The position numbers and the translations under genes were made by a program. From the NCBI GenBank assembly GCA_029263715.1, contig JAJUFP010000006.1, positions 1 to 64,000 of the forward strand: a stretch of 64,000 nt of DNA, given 5' to 3'. Positions 60,224-64,000 of the stretch are shown piece after piece. How positions within the stretch are numbered: position 1 is the stretch's first letter; each line of letters starts with the position of its first letter. This stretch comes from Nitrososphaera sp. GTDB taxonomy: Archaea; Thermoproteota; Nitrososphaeria; Nitrososphaerales; Nitrososphaeraceae. Below the pieces are notes generated by a model. It searched no databases. It had not been told where the DNA came from and saw only the letters and a list, made by a program, of their open reading frames with translations.

Positions 60224-61317
60224 GTTACGATATCGCGCAGCTTTCGCTGGGCCGCGGCGCTTTTGATCTCCATGGCTATTCTGCGGCCGACTCCCATCGT
60301 GTGGCCATAGTAGTACTTTGTGTATGGGCTTGTGGTGGCCATGATGGGGTTTCCGGGAACCCGCAGCGATACGTCGTATACCACGAATTCCAGGTCTGTC
60401 GTGACCGCGCTTTGAAGCGAGATGGGGCCTATTATGCCCGGCGGGTATTCTTTTCTGACCGCGACGGTAAATTTGTCGCCCATTTCAAACACCTTCTCAA
60501 GGAGCGACTCGCGGATGCTTGCCGGCGTGTGCCCGACTTCGATGTTCTGCGTCTGGATGTCCATCTCCAACTGCTGCCTGGCGGGCATCGAAACAAAGTC
60601 GTGGAGGTTGGTCTGAAGCCTCCTCTCGATTCCAAGGAATTCTGTCTCGCCGGTAAGCGGCGAGTGAAAGAAGTTCAGGTTAAAGTACGTCCCAAGCACG
60701 TATTCCTCGATAACGGCCGATTCCAGGTCCTGCTGGCTTACAAGACCCTGCTCGATCTTTTGCTGGGATTTTTTCCTGTAATCCTCAAACGAGGTCACGA
60801 TGAAAAACGCCCGCTCCAGCTTGCGTTTGGCCTCCTGCACCTTAACCATGGCCGGGCCGTCAATGTCTGATGGCTTTCTGTAGATCTTGGGGTGCCTTAT
60901 GCCGGCCTTCTCAAGCAGGTAGTACTGGTTTCTTGCCGCGGTCCGCTCTTCTGCACGCAAAAGGGATCTGTTGCCAAACACCGGAACCTTGAAGTTGTTC
61001 TCGATGTTGTCGTAGCCAAGGTATGCCGTAAAAGCGCGGTGGGCCACCATGATACAGTTGAGATCGCGCAGGCGTTCCTGGTTCTCGCGGTTTAAGACGT
61101 CTGAGAATTTGTCAAGCAGGATTATCTCGTCAGCAAGCCTTTTGAACCGCCGATAGGGGAGGTCTCGACCCTTCTGGCAGATGCAGACCGTCTTCATGTC
61201 CTCGTCTTTAGCGCCGTCCATGACCTCCAGCGCGGAGTGGCTGCCAATGGTGCCTATGGTTATGTTCTTTGGGTCGTACTGGTCTACAATGCCGGCTATC
61301 TGCTGAAGGCCTATCAA
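60220..61317 (-). CDS. purP: Formate-dependent FAICAR synthetase PurP
   Basis: The 365-residue ATP-grasp protein begins with IGTIGSHSALEVMDGAKDE. It shows MVAHRAFTAYLGYDNIE, VPVFGNRSLLRAEER, VIEEYVLGTYFNLNFFHS, and GIERRLQTNLHDFVSMPARQQ, the PurP signatures. It forms FAICAR from AICAR, formate and ATP in archaeal purine synthesis. Together with GuaA and GuaB it marks purine synthesis in this window. Confidence 0.95.
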   Translation of the reverse strand: MIGLQQIAGIVDQYDPKNITIGTIGSHSALEVMDGAKDEDMKTVCICQKGRDLPYRRFKRLADEIILLDKFSDVLNRENQERLRDLNCIMVAHRAFTAYLGYDNIENNFKVPVFGNRSLLRAEERTAARNQYYLLEKAGIRHPKIYRKPSDIDGPAMVKVQEAKRKLERAFFIVTSFEDYRKKSQQKIEQGLVSQQDLESAVIEEYVLGTYFNLNFFHSPLTGETEFLGIERRLQTNLHDFVSMPARQQLEMDIQTQNIEVGHTPASIRESLLEKVFEMGDKFTVAVRKEYPPGIIGPISLQSAVTTDLEFVVYDVSLRVPGNPIMATTSPYTKYYYGHTMGVGRRIAMEIKSAAAQRKLRDIVT

Positions 61318-61350
61318 CGGCTACAAAGTCAGAGGATTGTAATAAAAAGC

Positions 61351-61674
61351 CTACTTTTTGGTTCCCTTGTTCAGCTCTATCTCTATGGCTGCTTTGAGCT
61401 CCTCGTCGTTCTTGTTGGTGTAGTCAATGCCAAGGGACTCGGCGATCTCTTCAAGCTTTTCTCTGCCCACATTGTTCTGGCTCTTGATCTGCTGCAGTTC
61501 GCGCTTGGCCTCGATCTTGGCCTTTTCGTATTCAGCTGATGCCTTGCCAAAGGATCTGGCAATCTCGGGGATCTTTTTCACGCCAAAAAAGATGACTACC
61601 ACTGCGATTACGATGAAAATCCATTCCATACCTGAAGGAATCTGCATTACCAGGTCAAGCAGTCCTGCGGACAT
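61351..61674 (-). CDS. tatA: Twin-arginine translocase subunit TatA
   Basis: The 107-residue protein has a single N-terminal transmembrane helix (MEWIFIVIAVVVIFFGVKKIPEIARSFGKA) with the FG hinge and an amphipathic helix, followed by a charged tail. It lies 34 nt downstream of tatC on the same strand and 33 nt before purP. It probably forms the protein-conducting multimer with TatC. Confidence 0.93.
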   Translation of the reverse strand: MSAGLLDLVMQIPSGMEWIFIVIAVVVIFFGVKKIPEIARSFGKASAEYEKAKIEAKRELQQIKSQNNVGREKLEEIAESLGIDYTNKNDEELKAAIEIELNKGTKK

Positions 61675-61708
61675 CTATACCGGATTACAGCCGATTGGAA
61701 TTTAAGTG

Positions 61709-62515
61709 TTAGGTATTGGCCCTAGCCGTGCTTTCAATCCTTTTGGCCCTTCTCTCGACGGCCACCATTCCCACAAGGTACAGGGCAATCATGGGCCCGG
61801 CGACAAACCACATGGTGACGCCGCTTCCATCGGGGGTTATGATGGCCCCAAAGATCACAAGGACGATGACGGCATACCTAAAGTTGTTCCTCCAGAACTT
61901 GGGCGACATGGTATCGGTCAGCGATACGGCATACATCATTATCGGAAGCTCAAAGGCTATCCCAAAGCCAAGGAAGAACTGCATCACAAATGAGATAAAG
62001 TCGCTTATGTTGATGAGGGGAAGGACGCCTATCGCCTCACCGTACTGGTAAAGGAAGTTCAGGGTAAACGGGACAGCCGCAAAATACGCAAAGGCAACGC
62101 CGGCCACAAAAAGTATGACGGCGGGAAGCATTATCCTTGAGATGCTTTTCCTGCTACGCGGGCTTATGGCCGGCGAGATGAACAGGGCAATCTCTCTGAC
62201 TATGATTGGCATCGAGGCTATCAGGCCGATGAGAGCCGAGACGTAGATCTGTGCAAAGAACGCCTGGCCCGGTGCTGTCTGGACAAGGGTCACGCTGGGA
62301 GGCAAAAGAGTCTGCTGCATGTACAGCGTTATCCTGGCCGAGAGGTTGTGTATGGGGTCGGGAAACGGGTAGGCCAGCATGATCCCGTTGTAGTCTATCG
62401 GCCGCAGGTCAAAGGACATGGCAAAGACGGTTATCACTATTATGGAGATGACTATGCGAACCACGCGCATGCGTAGCTCTTCTAGGTGCTCGCCGATGGT
62501 CATCTCCGTGGCCAT
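61709..62515 (-). CDS. tatC: Twin-arginine translocase subunit TatC
   Basis: The 268-residue protein begins EMTIGEHLEELRMRVVRIVISI, the TatC entry motif. It has six transmembrane segments, with FLGFGIAFELPIMMYAVSL near the fifth. TatC recognises RR signal peptides; the folded exported proteins served are not obvious here. The tatC-tatA order suggests a small operon, possibly extended to purP. Confidence 0.94.
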   Translation of the reverse strand: MATEMTIGEHLEELRMRVVRIVISIIVITVFAMSFDLRPIDYNGIMLAYPFPDPIHNLSARITLYMQQTLLPPSVTLVQTAPGQAFFAQIYVSALIGLIASMPIIVREIALFISPAISPRSRKSISRIMLPAVILFVAGVAFAYFAAVPFTLNFLYQYGEAIGVLPLINISDFISFVMQFFLGFGIAFELPIMMYAVSLTDTMSPKFWRNNFRYAVIVLVIFGAIITPDGSGVTMWFVAGPMIALYLVGMVAVERRAKRIESTARANT

Positions 62516-62549
62516 TGAATATATACAATAAACGCCTGTGAAATATAAT

Positions 62550-63011
62550 TTAGTCGGGGCCGGGGATTGGAAGCGCTTTGCCGGCGGGAAGCTTCCAAGA
62601 TTCTTTGTCTACCTCATCCTTCGTTGCTTTTTCAAATTCCAGCGTGAGCTCGACGGGAGCATTGAACTTGAGGCTCAGCTCGTTGGCAAGCACGGCGACA
62701 GATTTTGCATCCGCAAATTCCTTGGAGCCCTGCAGGAAGCCTCTGTTTTGCCTGTATAGCAGCTGGCCTCCAAACTTGCCCTGCAAAAATGCGGCCAGGT
62801 CTTGCACTGTCTTTTGTGGCACGTCGTTAAAGTAAAAACAGATGCCGTGCACGGGCTCCTTGTCAAAGGGAGTGCCGTACCTGTACCAGAAAACACCAAA
62901 ATGCTCGTACTCGCCCTGCATGCACTTGATGTCCCAGTGGTTTGCCTTTTCAGCGGGATAGTCCGCCGAGAGGACATCGGTGATTACAAGACGCCAGTAC
63001 CTGACGCGCAT
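62550..63011 (-). CDS. Hypothetical protein (153 aa)
   Basis: The soluble alpha/beta protein has aromatic strands (EHFGVFWYRYG, VHGICFYFNDVP) and helices (TVQDLAAFLQGKF). It ends with a Pro-rich GKALPIPGPD. No motif pointed to a known enzyme. It lies upstream of tatC on the same strand, 34 nt away, and may be cotranscribed. Confidence 0.55.
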   Translation of the reverse strand: MRVRYWRLVITDVLSADYPAEKANHWDIKCMQGEYEHFGVFWYRYGTPFDKEPVHGICFYFNDVPQKTVQDLAAFLQGKFGGQLLYRQNRGFLQGSKEFADAKSVAVLANELSLKFNAPVELTLEFEKATKDEVDKESWKLPAGKALPIPGPD

Positions 63012-63088
63012 GGCAGTCGTGTAGAATACGGCATTATAATAACGTTAGATCGGGTAAAAATAAATGAACCTTACCTGCCATTGGCTGT

Positions 63089-63589
63089 ATGCCAGCTACA
63101 AAATACACACTTTCCCCTGACCGGAACAAGCTTTTCGAGGAAATGGAACGGCAGTTTGAAAGCAAGGACATACAGTATTTCAAGAACCTGCTGACCCATC
63201 AAGACAGCGTGGTCAGAACACGGGCCATCTGCATTCTGGCCGAGATTGCCGGTGAAAGTGCCATCGAGCCCATTAGCAACGTTCTCAAACTTGACAAAAA
63301 CGATCTTGTAAGGCATGAAGCCGCCTTCTCCCTTGGCCAGCTGGGTCTTAACAGCGGCATCCCGGCCCTTGCCGAGGCCGTCAAGAAGGATTCAAGCTTC
63401 TTTGTCCGCCACGAGGCCGCGGTGGCCCTGGGCGTTATCGGGTCCGAGGATGCAAGGGAGACGCTGAACCAAGCCCTGAACGATGAAAGCGAAGAAGTCC
63501 GAGATTCAGCAGTGGTCGCGCTTGCCAACCTTGATTATATCAAAGCGGTAAACAGAATAAACGACTTTACGAGAATGACCGGCGGCTAA
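63089..63589 (+). CDS. HEAT-repeat (PBS-lyase-type) protein
   Basis: The 166-residue protein consists of five helical repeats of about 31 residues: IQYFKNLLTHQDSVVRTRAI, DLVRHEAAFSLGQL, SFFVRHEAAVALGVI, EEVRDSAVVALANL. The VRHEAA-type repeats are characteristic of PBS-lyase HEAT-like proteins. They form scaffolds in protein binding; there is no catalytic site. Confidence 0.87.
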   Translation: MPATKYTLSPDRNKLFEEMERQFESKDIQYFKNLLTHQDSVVRTRAICILAEIAGESAIEPISNVLKLDKNDLVRHEAAFSLGQLGLNSGIPALAEAVKKDSSFFVRHEAAVALGVIGSEDARETLNQALNDESEEVRDSAVVALANLDYIKAVNRINDFTRMTGG

Positions 63590-63612
63590 ACAGTATAATA
63601 CGGGGTAGAGAA

Positions 63613-63933
63613 ATGTACAGAAATTCCATGTCCAAGGGGGTCTGGCTTGAGAACATCTCCGGCAGCTGGCGTGATGTCAAGTGCCCCTGCGGAAGCACAT
63701 TTCATTTCCGCGGCAAGATAGACGACCTCTTTGCATGGGAACGGATTCATCTGCGCCACATGGCCTCTGACTACGACAATCACGAGATGCTGTCCTTCTA
63801 CCCAAAGGACATGGTGATAATCTACCACTCTACTTCCGGCTACGTGATTGAAAGACGGAAGCACAAAAAAGAAGAGATAAGCGAGGTCAACCAAGCTCGC
63901 ATGTACGGGCAGGTTAAACTGGCCGGTGTCTAG
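63613..63933 (+). CDS. Small protein with CPCG motif
   Basis: The 106-residue protein has SWRDVKCPCGSTFHFRGKIDDLF near its start, which could be a half zinc knuckle, and a His-rich middle (WERIHLRHMASDYDNHEM). The C-terminus is basic. It follows the HEAT-repeat gene by 23 nt and is probably cotranscribed. No family is recognised. Its stop codon directly abuts the stop of the convergent partial gene. Confidence 0.55.
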   Translation: MYRNSMSKGVWLENISGSWRDVKCPCGSTFHFRGKIDDLFAWERIHLRHMASDYDNHEMLSFYPKDMVIIYHSTSGYVIERRKHKKEEISEVNQARMYGQVKLAGV

Positions 63934-64000
63934 TTACTTTTCCATGGGTTCCCACAGCGCAAAGGTGTTGTTTTCCGTATCCGTGCACACGGCAAACCAG
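63934..64000 (-). CDS. VOC/glyoxalase-like protein (partial, C-terminus only)
   Basis: On the minus strand the last 21 residues before a TAA at 63934 read WFAVCTDTENNTFALWEPME and a final Lys. The D-T-E-x-N-x-F-A-L-W-E pattern is the usual end of small vicinal-oxygen-chelate proteins. Its N-terminal part lies beyond the right edge. Confidence 0.5.
   Translation of the reverse strand, partial: WFAVCTDTENNTFALWEPMEK

Noticed and set aside
1-64000. CRISPR arrays, rRNA genes, insertion sequences
   Set aside because: No regularly spaced repeats, rRNA-like stretches or transposase motifs were seen when reading the window.

Overview
The window looks like chromosome of a soil-type ammonia-oxidizing archaeon, most probably Nitrososphaera or a close relative (Thaumarchaeota/Nitrososphaeria). 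Archaeal information-processing genes are present: exosome Csl4, aIF1, Cdc48, Sec61-beta, archaeal-type ValRS and an A-type ATP synthase subunit. So are genes typical of ammonia-oxidizing archaea: an Amt ammonium transporter, a zinc-containing ferredoxin, a 3-hydroxyacyl-CoA dehydrogenase fitting the 3-hydroxypropionate/4-hydroxybutyrate cycle, and many short conserved proteins known mainly from this phylum. Promoters are TATA-type with short or no leaders, GTG and TTG starts are common, and base composition is balanced except in one A/T-rich block. The genus is inferred; no 16S or amo gene lies in the window.

Layout. 1-9.7 kb: the end of an ATP synthase gene, small membrane proteins, cbiT, a solitary DNA methyltransferase, a membrane/extracellular protein pair rich in His and Asp, a C2H2 zinc-finger protein, and a convergent HEPN-like/PD-(D/E)XK pair. 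9.7-14.3 kb: an A/T-rich accessory island with an unknown protein, a trypsin-like protease fused to TPR repeats, its Trypco1-like partner, a multi-pass membrane protein and a nucleotidyl-cyclase-fold protein. This is the most likely poorly described system here and resembles the trypsin-centred conflict systems of bacteria. 14.3-33.6 kb: core metabolism and information genes (guaA, mptE, valS, a dihydropteroate-synthase homologue, guaB, pheA, csl4, cdc48, a lysA-like gene, acyP). 34-41 kb: one tightly overlapping histidine operon in the order hisG-hisD-hisC-HAD-hisB-hisH-hisA-hisF, read on the minus strand. 41-46 kb: a class II-type HMG-CoA reductase, a PQQ-type sugar dehydrogenase, a four-CBS protein with a ribosome-hibernation-like C-terminus, and a tRNA-Ser gene with two apparent introns. 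46-56 kb: ferredoxin, a Get3-like ATPase, amt with a palindrome upstream of its promoter, a sugar aminotransferase, small sensory or regulatory proteins, tRNA-Val and a hydroxyacyl-CoA dehydrogenase. 56-64 kb: secG, zinc-ribbon and aIF1 genes, a secreted repeat protein, msrA, a Cys-motif membrane protein, a bifunctional-nuclease-domain protein, purP, tatA/tatC, a HEAT-repeat protein and a partial VOC protein.

How the genes fit together. GuaA, GuaB and PurP belong to purine synthesis. MptE and the DHPS homologue fit a tetrahydromethanopterin-type pterin route, and the LLM-type oxidoreductase suggests F420 use. The his operon supplies seven recognizable enzymes plus a HAD protein that is a candidate for the missing histidinol-phosphate phosphatase; hisE/hisI are not in the window. 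Sec61-beta with TatA/TatC provides export, matching several secreted or anchored proteins. Genes shorter than 60 codons (secG and a 50-residue membrane protein) were found by direct reading. No CRISPR array, rRNA, insertion sequence or integrase was seen.
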